DNA of 64,000 nt, from the NCBI RefSeq assembly GCF_003609575.1, contig NZ_MBTA01000027.1, forward strand, positions 1-64,000. Direction: 5' to 3'. This DNA comes from Pelobium manganitolerans. Lineage in GTDB: Bacteria; Bacteroidota; Bacteroidia; Sphingobacteriales; Sphingobacteriaceae. Below are positions 16,201 through 23,486 of this stretch, piece by piece. The first letter of the stretch is position 1. The number at the start of each line of letters is the position of its first letter. The notes beneath the pieces were generated by a model that did not search any database, had not been told where the DNA came from, and was given only the letters and a program-made list of their open reading frames with translations. The translations under genes were made by a program, and so were the position numbers.

Positions 16201-16421
16201 CAGCAATCGGTTTGATACCGTTAATGGCGAGTGGCTCGCCGGAATGGGGACCGATTTCAAGTACCATTTCAATCGGTATTCTGGTATCAATGATTACCAC
16301 ATTATTTATCGTTCCGGTACTGTATTACAGGTTCGTAAAACCACCTAAAAACAAACAATCGGATGAACAGCACGAGCGCAATACCGATACCGATGTTCAC
16401 CACCAAAAATATTTATCATAA
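13290..16421 (+). CDS. RND-family efflux permease (AcrB/HAE1-like)
   Basis: The 1043-residue inner-membrane pump uses the proton gradient. Visible features are the N-terminal transmembrane segment, two large periplasmic loops, transmembrane helix 4 with MVVDDAIIVVDNY (the proton-relay aspartate pair), GLTREFVQWIP, and a second membrane half ending in FIVPVLYYRFVKPP. DDAIIVVDN and the overall length fit the hydrophobe/amphiphile (HAE) class better than the CzcA heavy-metal class, yet the regulon context points to metals, so the substrate is open. A His-rich tail (DEQHERNTDTDVHH) closes the protein. It overlaps no gene and lies 3 bp after the adaptor. Confidence 0.9.
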   Translation: MKRKINLIEAAMKFPQVPIAITVIMVLAGLISLMTMPRSEDPRVTVRQGLVVAFYPGADEEQIEKEVTDKLEQYLFGFEEIKKEKTHSESKPGQVVVTVELQDYVKDTKKFWNTLQHGLDANMPLALPRGVQGPYVNSDFGDVVVQMIAVSAPGRSYAQLENYLDELEDGIKTIPSVSKIKRYGGQKQQVFITLREDVLKQYGFGINEITNTLSQQNVTIPSGDIEIDKNRFLIFTDAQYQNENEIGNLIVYSSPQGGNIRLRDIANIERRYEDLKSKITVSGNDVMMLTVEMQPGQNIVDLGNALTQKVAEVKEILPSDVQVSTIVDQPEVVDMNLGHFFIEFGIAIAAVILVVMLLLPFRVATISAIAAPVTIAVTFAILNLLGIEMHQVSLAAMIIVLGMVVDDAIIVVDNYIEKVDEKIPSWTAAWQSATQLMVPIFTATLTIVLSFLPLAFTLTGLTREFVQWIPITVSIALAVSFLVALFLTPYMCYHFLKKGLKKHDDKPKKRNFLDRMQDGFDRAIEFCMKWQKTTLVAGLVIFLLSFVVGSQVKTEFFPIVERNQFNLELWMDNGTNIHETEAAVKKIEKEIAGDKRIVNTASFIGTSSPRFYSTYAPEHPRENFAQVFINTTSKDATAEMIDEYVQKFNNYLPNGYVRVRQLSKKQQPAPIEIRVIGKDMTEQKKVAKQVAALLENTKGSNWVRTDYQNDYVGLKAVVKEDVALRLGVTKAQIAQALGAKIKGYPVSQMWEGNKAIDIVLRTDESDRENLDALGNMYINSTFGAKVPLKQVVDLQPSWHTGAIVHRNGLRTLTVSSEAQLGRKPAEVFAEVQPKIDSLKLPKGIKIAYGGEYEDGLESGPKMGKAFMISFVLIFLVLLFQFKRVGKVFIVLASFPLSLLGAMLGLFLTGYEFGFMAIIGITALLGIVVRNGIILVDYADELVREHGHTIREAALFAAKRRMRPIFLTSMAAAIGLIPLMASGSPEWGPISSTISIGILVSMITTLFIVPVLYYRFVKPPKNKQSDEQHERNTDTDVHHQKYLS

Positions 16422-16427
16422 AAAGGG

Positions 16428-17726
16428 ATGATGTTACAGAAAAGATATAAAACAGTCATAAAGGTTTTTATATGCGGTTTCGTTCTTTTGCAGGGAACAA
16501 ACAACCTCTTTGCACAACAGCAGCTAACCCTTGCGGAAAGCAAAGAACTGGCATTAAAAAACAATAACAGAATAGGCAAAGCTAAAGAAGACGTAATTGC
16601 CACCCAATCTGACAAACTGATTGCGGATGTGGCGGGCAGACCAAAACTGGATGCTTCGGCAACCGCCTTTTACTTTGGCGAACCATTGAACACAATGCTG
16701 CCCGAATATGGGTTTGCACCGATGGTCAGCATTACACAGCCGATTTATACAGGCGGTAAGATTAAGTACGGCAGGCAAATGGCAGAAACCAATATACAGA
16801 TGAGCAATGCACAACAACGATTGGTGGAAGACGAAGTATTACTGGCTACCGAAACCGCTTACTGGCTTGTGGTGCAGGCAAAGGAAGAAATCAAACTGGA
16901 ACAGCAGGTTAAAAAGCAACTGGCTTCGCATTACACATTCCTGAACAACCAGTTTGAAGCAGGATTGATTTACAAAAACGATGTATTACGGGCAAAGGTA
17001 CTCCAGAACGAAAACGAAGCCCGTTCGCAGGCTGCTGAGAATAAGCTCATCCTGGCAAAAAGAAGATTGAGCCAGTTAATCGGGATAGAAGCCCCGACAG
17101 GTATAGAGGTAGCCGATACATTGAGTACGGGCGACTTTTCTAAGCAGGGTGTTTTGGATGCTGTCGATGCGAACCGACCGGAAATTGAGTTGGCAACCAA
17201 TGGCATTAAAATGAGCGAGCTTACCAAAAGTATGCTCAAAGCCGACCTGAAACCATCGGTAGGCTTATCGCTCAATGGAATGGCTGCCTTTGGAAAAGAG
17301 GGTATTAACTTTGGCGACCCGACCAAAAACCATATGCTAACCTACTTTGGTATGCTAAGCGTGAAAATCCCGGTTTTTGACTGGGGTAGCAGAAAAGAAA
17401 AAGTAAAACAGCAGGAAGCTAATATACGTTCGGCTGAATACGGTCTGAAAGAACTGAAAAGCCAAATCACGGTGGAGATTGAGCACGCAGTGCTTAATCT
17501 GCAATTGCAGGCGAATAACATTGATTTAATGCAGGCGTCATTAATTGAAGCCGACGAAAATTTGAAGTTGAGCAATGACCGCTTTAAAGCCGGAACCATT
17601 ACCGGAGAAGATGTGCTGATAGCTGAAACGCTTTGGCAAAGAGCATACAGCAATATGTTGGATGCAAAAATACGGTACAAAATAGCCGAAGCTGTGTACC
17701 ACAAAGCTACCGGGCAGATAAAATAG
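16428..17726 (+). CDS. TolC-family outer membrane efflux protein
   Basis: The 432-residue protein has an N-terminal signal sequence (VFICGFVLLQGTNNLFAQ, cleavage after AQ likely) and two repeats of the OEP fold with long coiled-coil helices, for example LAESKELALKNNNRIGKAK at the start and EADENLKLSNDRFKAGTITGEDVL near the end. It forms the outer-membrane channel for the RND pump encoded 6 bp upstream. No lipobox is seen, which is common for Bacteroidota TolC proteins. A hairpin terminator follows, so the operon formally ends here. Confidence 0.9.
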   Translation: MMLQKRYKTVIKVFICGFVLLQGTNNLFAQQQLTLAESKELALKNNNRIGKAKEDVIATQSDKLIADVAGRPKLDASATAFYFGEPLNTMLPEYGFAPMVSITQPIYTGGKIKYGRQMAETNIQMSNAQQRLVEDEVLLATETAYWLVVQAKEEIKLEQQVKKQLASHYTFLNNQFEAGLIYKNDVLRAKVLQNENEARSQAAENKLILAKRRLSQLIGIEAPTGIEVADTLSTGDFSKQGVLDAVDANRPEIELATNGIKMSELTKSMLKADLKPSVGLSLNGMAAFGKEGINFGDPTKNHMLTYFGMLSVKIPVFDWGSRKEKVKQQEANIRSAEYGLKELKSQITVEIEHAVLNLQLQANNIDLMQASLIEADENLKLSNDRFKAGTITGEDVLIAETLWQRAYSNMLDAKIRYKIAEAVYHKATGQIK

Positions 17727-17755
17727 TTTTTGTTGGAGTGAGATACACTCAATTT

Positions 17756-17786
17756 GCGGGGGACGGTAACAAGCCCCTGCATTTTT
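17756..17786 (+). terminator. Terminator of the RND operon
   Basis: Arms GCGGGG and CCCCTGC separated by about 12 bases and followed by ATTTTT, 30 bp after the TolC stop codon. Confidence 0.6.
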
Positions 17787-17808
17787 AATGGTTAATACGA
17801 TGATATAA

Positions 17809-18372
17809 ATGCAACACGATACTGCCAATAAAAACGGTATGATAATGATACCCGACATTTCAGGCTTTACGGATTTCGTTATCAAATCAAATATGTTTGT
17901 TGGAAAATACATAACAGAAAGCCTGCTCAAATCAGTAATGGATAGCAATATCCTTTGCCTTGAAATTTCCGAGGTTGAGGGCGATGCGATACTTTTTTAC
18001 AAGTACCACAACCTGCCCACCTTTGAAGAAACATTGATGCAGATAGAACAGATGTACAACGATTTTCAAAAGGAATGCAAACGCCTCGCATTACAACTGG
18101 CAATAGAAATTCCTTTATCATTAAAGATAATTGTACACTACGGGGAATTTACCAAATACAAAATCGGGAAATTCGAGAAGCTCTACGGAGCACCAGTGGT
18201 AGAAGCCCACAAGATGCTGAAAAATCACATTGCGGAATACCCGCCATATGCGTTATTTTCTAATGCGTTTTTGGAAATCAATTTTGACCAACCCGAAAAA
18301 GCAACCGTTGCGTATGACAACTGCGAAGACTGTAAATACCTGCCCGAAATAGGTTATATCCATTACCTATAA
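17809..18372 (+). CDS. DUF2652 protein with class III nucleotide-cyclase-like fold
   Basis: The 187-residue cytoplasmic protein shows hallmarks of class III adenylate/guanylate cyclases: MIPDISGFTDFV (first metal-binding aspartate), ISEVEGDAILFYKY (second aspartate in GDA) and LYGAPVVEAHKMLKNH, comparable to the G-x-x-V-N-x-A-x-R helix of cyclases. There are no transmembrane or receiver domains. The family is DUF2652, whose activity is not established; it may make a cyclic nucleotide or be a degenerate relative. It follows the RND operon and precedes the Fur-family gene, in the middle of the metal cargo. Its own promoter was not recognised; read-through from the RND operon is possible. Confidence 0.75.
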   Translation: MQHDTANKNGMIMIPDISGFTDFVIKSNMFVGKYITESLLKSVMDSNILCLEISEVEGDAILFYKYHNLPTFEETLMQIEQMYNDFQKECKRLALQLAIEIPLSLKIIVHYGEFTKYKIGKFEKLYGAPVVEAHKMLKNHIAEYPPYALFSNAFLEINFDQPEKATVAYDNCEDCKYLPEIGYIHYL

Positions 18373-18380
18373 AACCTAAC

Positions 18381-18445
18381 AGTAAAAATCACAAATTTAT
18401 TAAAGGAAATTATAATACTTGTGCATAGCAGCTTCTATAATTTTA
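18381..18445 (+). promoter_or_regulatory. AraC-type operator/promoter of the Fur-family gene
   Basis: AGTAAA is at 18381-18386, TCACAA at 18389-18394, TTATAA at 18410-18415 and a TTTA -7 variant at 18442-18445 (TATAATTTTA). This promoter lies downstream of the possible GTG start at 18421, which argues for the ATG at 18487. Confidence 0.65.
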
Positions 18446-18486
18446 CATTAGATTTTAAATACGGTTCTAAAACCGACAATGACAAA

Positions 18487-18912
18487 ATGAAAGATTTAGA
18501 AGAAAAACTATTGCGCAGGAACATAAAACCAACTTCGGTTAGGCTGTTAATCTTTAGAAGAATGTCTGACTTTAAAAAGGCTTTCAGCCTGACTGATTTG
18601 GAAACCGAACTGGAAACGGTCAATAAATCGACCATATTCAGGACGTTGAACCTCTTTCACGATAACCTACTCATTCATACTATTGATGATGGCTCCGGCG
18701 CAATGAAGTATTCTATTTGCAGCGATAACTGTATGTGCACCGTTGGCGACTTGCACGTGCACTTTAACTGTAACCGATGCAAGAATACCTTCTGCCTCGA
18801 AAGTATTGCCATTCCGCCTATCCAGTTGCCCGACAAATTTTTGTTGGAGAGTATCAATTTTGTAATGAAAGGAATGTGCAACGAATGTTCGAGGTTCGTT
18901 AAAACAAAATAA
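18487..18912 (+). CDS. Fur-family metalloregulator
   Basis: The 141-residue protein (from ATG 18487) has a winged-helix DNA-binding domain (LEEKLLRRNIKPTSVRLLIF, then STIFRTLNLF) and a metal-binding dimerisation domain with DLHVHF and two CxxC pairs, CNRC and CNEC, for a structural zinc. It could be a Zur-, Fur- or PerR-type regulator; the sequence does not settle which. A longer frame with a GTG at 18421 is unlikely because the promoter -7 element falls inside it. It lies just before two genes (orphan N-domain, Zn/Cd ATPase) that share an unusual promoter, so it may control those. It is itself preceded by the AraC-type operator, linking the copper and zinc branches. Confidence 0.88.
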   Translation: MKDLEEKLLRRNIKPTSVRLLIFRRMSDFKKAFSLTDLETELETVNKSTIFRTLNLFHDNLLIHTIDDGSGAMKYSICSDNCMCTVGDLHVHFNCNRCKNTFCLESIAIPPIQLPDKFLLESINFVMKGMCNECSRFVKTK

Positions 18913-18939
18913 TATTTTGTGATACTCATCTTTAAATTT

Positions 18940-18973
18940 ACAAACAGCCATATTTCCCGATATGGCTGTTTGT
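18940..18973 (+). terminator. Terminator after the Fur-family gene
   Basis: Perfect 14-bp arms ACAAACAGCCATAT (18940-18953) and ATATGGCTGTTTGT (18960-18973) with a 6-base loop. The tail is not a pure T-run, so termination is likely but not certain. Confidence 0.65.
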
Positions 18974-18974
18974 A

Positions 18975-19011
18975 TTTGCAACCAGGTTCCCAAAACCGAC
19001 TGATAATTTTG
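18975..19011 (+). promoter_or_regulatory. Promoter shared in sequence with the Zn/Cd ATPase gene (copy 1)
   Basis: TTTGCAACCAGGTTCCCAAA starts at 18975 and is followed by a -7 element TAATTTTG at 19004-19011. The same block, with the same 29-bp offset, is upstream of the ATPase at 19571. The TTTGCAAC and GTTCCCAAA parts are imperfect inverted repeats, so a Fur-family operator is a reasonable inference. Confidence 0.55.
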
Positions 19012-19036
19012 CCTTGTAAATTAAAATAATTTGACA

Positions 19037-19444
19037 ATGGCAATAAAAAATCATTATTCAGCAGATATAGATACAGCCTACAAAAGCAACCGCCTGTTTG
19101 ATGTAATTTCCTTTGAATGTGCAGTACCCGAAAAAGAAATCGTGATTGCTTATACGGCAGCAATGCAATCCCATTCCACGCACCGTATAGCAAGCAGTTT
19201 GCTCAAATTTCTTCCGGGTATCACGATATCCGATTACAAGGTCGAAAAATTTGAAGAGATACCTGGTTATGGTATCAAAGGATTTGTAAACGGGCACGAA
19301 GTCATCATTGGCAATTTAGCCCTGATGAAATCTTATGACTTCTATTACGATGAAAGTTTAGACCACGTAAACGAAAAGGTGGTTATTGTAATGATTGACG
19401 ACAGGTACACAGGCTGTTTTTTCATTACCGAAACCACAGCATAG
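19037..19444 (+). CDS. Orphan P-type ATPase nucleotide-binding (N) domain
   Basis: The 135-residue protein has no membrane segment and aligns by eye with the N-domain of P1B-type ATPases: HSTHRIASSLLKFL (the HP motif with Pro replaced by Arg), IPGYGIKGFVNGHEVIIGN (the G-x-G region of the ATP pocket) and a final VNEKVVIVMIDDRYTGCFFI, which corresponds to the start of the P-domain. The matching part of the full ATPase at 19571 reads QSTHPVATAIHNY and IAGHGLKTTVNGKELLVGN. No phosphorylation motif DKTGT is present, so it cannot pump. It has the same promoter sequence as that ATPase. A regulatory or decoy subunit is inferred; a decayed duplicate is the alternative, although the frame is intact. 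ATG 19037 is preferred over the TTG at 19031. Confidence 0.75.
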   Translation: MAIKNHYSADIDTAYKSNRLFDVISFECAVPEKEIVIAYTAAMQSHSTHRIASSLLKFLPGITISDYKVEKFEEIPGYGIKGFVNGHEVIIGNLALMKSYDFYYDESLDHVNEKVVIVMIDDRYTGCFFITETTA

Positions 19445-19499
19445 CAACCGCTCCTTTCCAAAAGGCAAATTTTATATACTCCAAAATAGCCGTGTTGCT

Positions 19500-19536
19500 T
19501 TTGCAACTAAGTTCCCAAAACCCCATAGTAATTTTG
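19500..19536 (+). promoter_or_regulatory. Promoter of the Zn/Cd ATPase gene (copy 2)
   Basis: TTTGCAACTAAGTTCCCAAA starts at 19500 and TAATTTTG is at 19529-19536, with the same 29-bp offset as at 18975. The sequence GTTGCTTTTGCAAC just before and over it adds an inverted repeat. Confidence 0.55.
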
Positions 19537-19570
19537 CCTTATAAATGGAAATTAAAAACAATTAATAGAT

Positions 19571-21826
19571 ATGTCAAAACTATGTTGCAGTACAGATAAC
19601 AATCTGAACCTTGTAAAAAAAAAGGAACACAAACACAAATATGATACGCAGGGTAATCAGTTGTGCTGTGTAAGAACAGAGAAAATTTATGAAAAAGCAG
19701 GAGCAGCAGATTTGCTAAAAGATGCCAATCATAAAGATGACGGACACGGACACACTGACGGCAGCAGTTGCAGTGAAGACGATGCCGGACATTGTGATGA
19801 TGAGGAAGACCATCACGACCACAGCCACCACCATCACGACCACGGTCATAAACACAGCCATAACAAAAAAGGTGGTCATAACCACGACCACGGACACGAC
19901 CATAGTCACGGACACGGGCACAGCCACGGGGATGACCACGACCACAGCCACGACATAGAGGGCAAAACAGCGTTTCAGCTTTTTATGCCTGCGGGTATCT
20001 CATTAATTTTATTGCTTATCGCCATCGGGTTAGATAATTACTTTCCACAGGATTGGTTTACCGGATGGGTACGAATTGCTTGGTATGTAATTGCCTATAT
20101 CCCTGTCGGACTACCCGTAATTAAAGAAGCAATAGAAAGTATCCGGTATAAAGATTTCTTTTCAGAGTTCTTCTTAATGGGTATTGCTACAATAGGAGCA
20201 TTTGCCATAGGCGAATATCCCGAAGCAGTAGCCGTTATGTTGTTTTATTCCGTAGGAGAAGTTTTTCAGACCATTGCAGTATCAAGAGCCAAAGGAAATA
20301 TTAAAGCCCTGTTAGACCAACGTCCTGATGAAGTTACGGTTCTTAGGGCAGGCAAAGCGGTTGTGATAAAAGCCGAAGATGCTAACATTGGCGATATTAT
20401 CCAATTGAAACCGGGCGAAAAATTAGGCTTGGACGGCGAATTAGTTTCGGATAGTGCTTCATTCAATACAGCAGCACTCACAGGAGAAAGTAAACCCGAC
20501 ACCAAAGGTAAAGGCGACACTGTACTGGCAGGTATGATTAACCTGAATACCGTAAGTCAGATAAAAGTTACTACCGACTACGCTGATAGTAAATTGAGCA
20601 AAATTCTGGAATTGGTACAGGATGCAACTTCTCAAAAAGCACCCACCGAATTATTTATCCGTAAATTCTCCAAAGTTTATACGCCAATCGTAGTGTACCT
20701 GTCAATAGCCATTACTTTGCTGCCTGCACTCTTTGTAGATAACTATGTATTCAGCGAATGGCTGTACAGAGCATTGGTATTTTTGGTTATCTCTTGTCCT
20801 TGTGCGTTGGTAATTTCCATTCCGTTAGGTTACTTCGGTGGTATTGGAGCAGCGAGCCGGAACGGTATCTTGTTCAAAGGTTCCAACTTCCTTGATATTC
20901 TTGCCAAAGTTGAAAACGTAGTAATGGACAAAACAGGAACGATGACCGAGGGCGTTTTCAAAGTACAGGAAGTATTCATAAAACCGGAGTTCAACAAAGA
21001 TGAAATCCTGAACCTTGTCAATGTTTTAGAAAGCCAAAGTACGCACCCTGTGGCAACCGCAATCCACAATTACTGGGGAGAAGTAGATACCACAGTGAAA
21101 CTTGAAAATACGGAAGAAATTGCCGGACACGGGCTAAAAACCACTGTCAACGGTAAAGAGCTGTTGGTAGGTAATTTCAAATTGCTTGACAAGTTCAATA
21201 TCAGCCACGATGCAGACACGGCAAACATTGTTTATACCGTGATAGCAATCGCTTATGGTGGTAAGTTTGCCGGATATATAACCATTTCTGACAGCATTAA
21301 AGTAGATGCGAAAGCCGCCGTTGACAAACTGCGTAAAATGGGTGTTAGAACCACAATGTTAAGCGGGGACAAAAATACCGTGGTACAATACGTTTCAAAT
21401 CAGTTAGGAATTGACAGTGCATACGGAGATTTATTGCCCGAAGACAAAGTAAATAAAGTAAAAGAAATCAAATCCCGTAATGGAAGCGTAGCCTTTATCG
21501 GGGACGGTGTAAACGATGCTCCTGTAATTGCATTGAGTGATGCGGGTATCGCAATGGGTGGTTTAGGAAGTGATGCCGCCATTGAAACTGCCGATGTGGT
21601 TATACAGGACGATATGCCGTCTAAAATCCCGATGGCTATCAATATCGGGAAACAGACGAAGAAAATTGTTTATCAGAATATTGTTTTGGCGTTCGGTGTG
21701 AAAGCAATTGTACTGATACTCGGAGCAGGCGGACTGGCTACAATGTGGGAAGCCGTATTTGCCGATGTAGGTGTGGCATTATTAGCAATTCTAAATGCGG
21801 TGCGAATACAGAAAATGAAGTTTTAA
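19571..21826 (+). CDS. zntA: Zn/Cd/Pb-type P1B-ATPase with His-rich N-terminus
   Basis: The 751-residue pump exports divalent soft metals. Instead of an HMA domain it has a long N-terminal extension (about 1-135) with two CC pairs (KLCCS, QLCCV) and dense His/Asp repeats such as HDHSHHHHDHGHKHSH. The membrane metal site is C409-P410-C411 (ISCPCALVISIPLGYFGG), the phosphorylation site D453 in DKTGT, the HP motif QSTHPVATA, and the hinge GDGVNDAPV. CPC followed by ALVISIP is the pattern of Zn/Cd/Pb ATPases rather than Cu ATPases. It is monocistronic, shares its promoter sequence with the orphan N-domain gene upstream and ends at a strong terminator. Fur-family control is plausible. Confidence 0.92.
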   Translation: MSKLCCSTDNNLNLVKKKEHKHKYDTQGNQLCCVRTEKIYEKAGAADLLKDANHKDDGHGHTDGSSCSEDDAGHCDDEEDHHDHSHHHHDHGHKHSHNKKGGHNHDHGHDHSHGHGHSHGDDHDHSHDIEGKTAFQLFMPAGISLILLLIAIGLDNYFPQDWFTGWVRIAWYVIAYIPVGLPVIKEAIESIRYKDFFSEFFLMGIATIGAFAIGEYPEAVAVMLFYSVGEVFQTIAVSRAKGNIKALLDQRPDEVTVLRAGKAVVIKAEDANIGDIIQLKPGEKLGLDGELVSDSASFNTAALTGESKPDTKGKGDTVLAGMINLNTVSQIKVTTDYADSKLSKILELVQDATSQKAPTELFIRKFSKVYTPIVVYLSIAITLLPALFVDNYVFSEWLYRALVFLVISCPCALVISIPLGYFGGIGAASRNGILFKGSNFLDILAKVENVVMDKTGTMTEGVFKVQEVFIKPEFNKDEILNLVNVLESQSTHPVATAIHNYWGEVDTTVKLENTEEIAGHGLKTTVNGKELLVGNFKLLDKFNISHDADTANIVYTVIAIAYGGKFAGYITISDSIKVDAKAAVDKLRKMGVRTTMLSGDKNTVVQYVSNQLGIDSAYGDLLPEDKVNKVKEIKSRNGSVAFIGDGVNDAPVIALSDAGIAMGGLGSDAAIETADVVIQDDMPSKIPMAINIGKQTKKIVYQNIVLAFGVKAIVLILGAGGLATMWEAVFADVGVALLAILNAVRIQKMKF

Positions 21827-21839
21827 TTGTTGGATTTGA

Positions 21840-21873
21840 CTGCCGCCGAAAATATTCTGCGGCAGTTTTTTTT
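21840..21873 (+). terminator. Terminator of the Zn/Cd ATPase gene
   Basis: Arms CTGCCGC (21840-21846) and GCGGCAG (21859-21865) followed by eight T residues. Between here and 22000 no gene is recognised. Confidence 0.85.
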
Positions 21874-21995
21874 GACCTAAACCAAAAAGGAAGATGGCAA
21901 AACATCAATCACAGGCATCGCTTATTAATTGTCAAAAACAACATTGAACACAAACATTAACCAAATTGTAAACTATACCAAAAATAAATGCACAC

Positions 21996-22029
21996 AAAAA
22001 GAGGCTGTTTCAATATTGGAAACAGCCTC
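21996..22029 (-). terminator. Terminator of the hppD gene
   Basis: Arms GAGGCTGTTTC (22001-22011) and GAAACAGCCTC (22019-22029); read on the minus strand the stem is followed by a T-run (the AAAAA at 21996-22000). Confidence 0.8.
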
Positions 22030-22054
22030 TTCGCATTAAAAGAAAATTATAGAA

Positions 22055-23215
22055 TTATAACGTACCTCTGCGTTCCTGCTCTCTTTCGATAGACTGGAAC
22101 AAAGCCTTAAAATTTCCTGCGCCAAAACCTCTTGCACCCATTCTTTGGATAACCTCAAAGAAGAATGTAGGGCGGTCTTCCACAGGTCTTGTAAAGATTT
22201 GCAATAAATAGCCCTCTTCGTCTGCATCAATCAAAATACCCAATTCCTGTAATTCCTTTATATCCTCTTTAAATCGGTGCATATGCGCTTTTAAACGGTC
22301 TGGAATAGCATCATAATACGCTTGTGGCGGTCTTGATAGAAATTCAACACCTCTTGATTTAAGGTCGTTTACCGTCTTTACAATATCGTCCGTAGTTACC
22401 GCAATATGCTGAACACCCTCGCCCTCATAAAATTCAAGGTACTCTTCAATCTGCGATTTCTTTTTGCCCTCTGCGGGTTCGTTAATCGGGAACTTAATTC
22501 TGCCGTTACCATTTGCCATTACTTTTGACATCAGGGCAGAATATTCGGTTGAAACCTGCTTATCATCAAAAGACAGAAAGTTTTCAAATCCCATTACATC
22601 CTCAAACCATTTTACCCAGGTGTCCATTTGGTTCCAGTCCACATTGCCCACCATATGGTCAATATATTTCAGTCCGGCAGGAGCAGGATTATATTCGGTT
22701 TCCCATTTTTCATAACCTGGCATAAAAATACCGTTGTAGTTTTTGCGTTCGGTAAACATAAAAATGGTTTCGCCATACGCATAGATACCCGATTGTACCA
22801 CTTCGCCGTTTTTATCTGTGGTTACGGTAGGTTCCATAAATGCTTTTGCACCTCTCGATGTGGTTTCTTCAAAGACTTTGCGGGCATCTTCCACCCAAAG
22901 ACCAACCACTTTGATGCCATCGCCGTGTTTTTTAACGTGTTCGTTGATTTCAGAATTAGACCGCATTCCGGTAGTTAAGACCAACCGTACTTTATCCTGT
23001 TTTACCACGTAAGATGCCCTGTCTTTCATTCCCGTTTCCAGTCCGGCATAAGCCTCTGACCGAAATCCGAAAGCGGACTTATAATAATGGGCAGCCTGCT
23101 TCGCATTGCCTACATAAAACTCTACATAGTCGGTTCCTAAAATCGGTAAAAAGTCCTGTGCACCTTCGAATATTTTATCCAAGCCGTATTCAACGTTTTT
23201 CAAATCGTTTGTCAT
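22055..23215 (-). CDS. hppD: 4-hydroxyphenylpyruvate dioxygenase
   Basis: This enzyme converts 4-hydroxyphenylpyruvate and O2 to homogentisate in tyrosine breakdown, using Fe(II). The 386-residue length is normal. Iron ligands are visible: His in YIDHMVGNVD (about 190), His in GVQHIAVTTDD (about 270) and Glu in FFFEVIQRMGARG (near 350), with the conserved C-terminal GAGNFKALFQSIE. It is out of place among metal-resistance genes: no homogentisate dioxygenase, fumarylacetoacetase or other tyrosine genes lie in the window. If those are absent or repressed, homogentisate would oxidise to pyomelanin, which binds metals; that is inference. Its upstream region has a perfect palindrome (23266-23287). 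It is monocistronic and convergent with the ATPase gene. Confidence 0.93.
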   Translation of the reverse strand: MTNDLKNVEYGLDKIFEGAQDFLPILGTDYVEFYVGNAKQAAHYYKSAFGFRSEAYAGLETGMKDRASYVVKQDKVRLVLTTGMRSNSEINEHVKKHGDGIKVVGLWVEDARKVFEETTSRGAKAFMEPTVTTDKNGEVVQSGIYAYGETIFMFTERKNYNGIFMPGYEKWETEYNPAPAGLKYIDHMVGNVDWNQMDTWVKWFEDVMGFENFLSFDDKQVSTEYSALMSKVMANGNGRIKFPINEPAEGKKKSQIEEYLEFYEGEGVQHIAVTTDDIVKTVNDLKSRGVEFLSRPPQAYYDAIPDRLKAHMHRFKEDIKELQELGILIDADEEGYLLQIFTRPVEDRPTFFFEVIQRMGARGFGAGNFKALFQSIEREQERRGTL

Positions 23216-23426
23216 TATAATGATTTTTAAAAATTATGTTATGTGTGATTTTGCAATAAAGGTTTTTGCACAAGTGGGATTGTGCAATAGTGTTTTAGTT
23301 CCTGAACCCGAGCTACAACATCGCCCGATGCAAAACCGAGAGAAAGGTTTTGATAGACATTTTATAATCAGTTAGCGTTATTAAGCGGTAAATGTATTCC
23401 GCTTATTCAGAACCAACACCATAATC
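23216..23426. other. Intergenic region between hppD and the HMA peptide, left part
   Basis: No gene of convincing composition is seen. It contains the hppD palindrome (23266-23287) and an inverted repeat TAAGCGG / CCGCTTA at 23382-23405 that may end or regulate a transcript. Two copies of the AraC-type site follow from 23427. Confidence 0.5.
23266..23287. promoter_or_regulatory. Palindrome upstream of hppD
   Basis: TTGCACAA and TTGTGCAA are perfect 8-bp inverted repeats separated by 6 bp, 51 bp upstream of the hppD start codon. The size fits a dimeric regulator such as an Lrp/AsnC-type protein, but no such gene is adjacent. Confidence 0.5.
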
Positions 23427-23461
23427 AGTAAAAGTCACAAAACAAAACCGAAATATTACAA
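23427..23461 (+). promoter_or_regulatory. Extra AraC-type site without a promoter
   Basis: AGTAAA is at 23427-23432, TCACAA at 23435-23440 and TTACAA at 23456-23461 (21-bp period), but no TTTG follows at 26 bp. It lies exactly 60 bp upstream of the next copy, so it is likely an accessory binding site. Confidence 0.65.
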
Positions 23462-23486
23462 GCGGAACCGTTTTTGAGGTATAATC

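Noticed and set aside
19722-19958. Thr-rich 78-codon frame inside the Zn/Cd ATPase gene
   Set aside because: Out-of-frame reading of the His/Asp repeat; the low complexity is a by-product.
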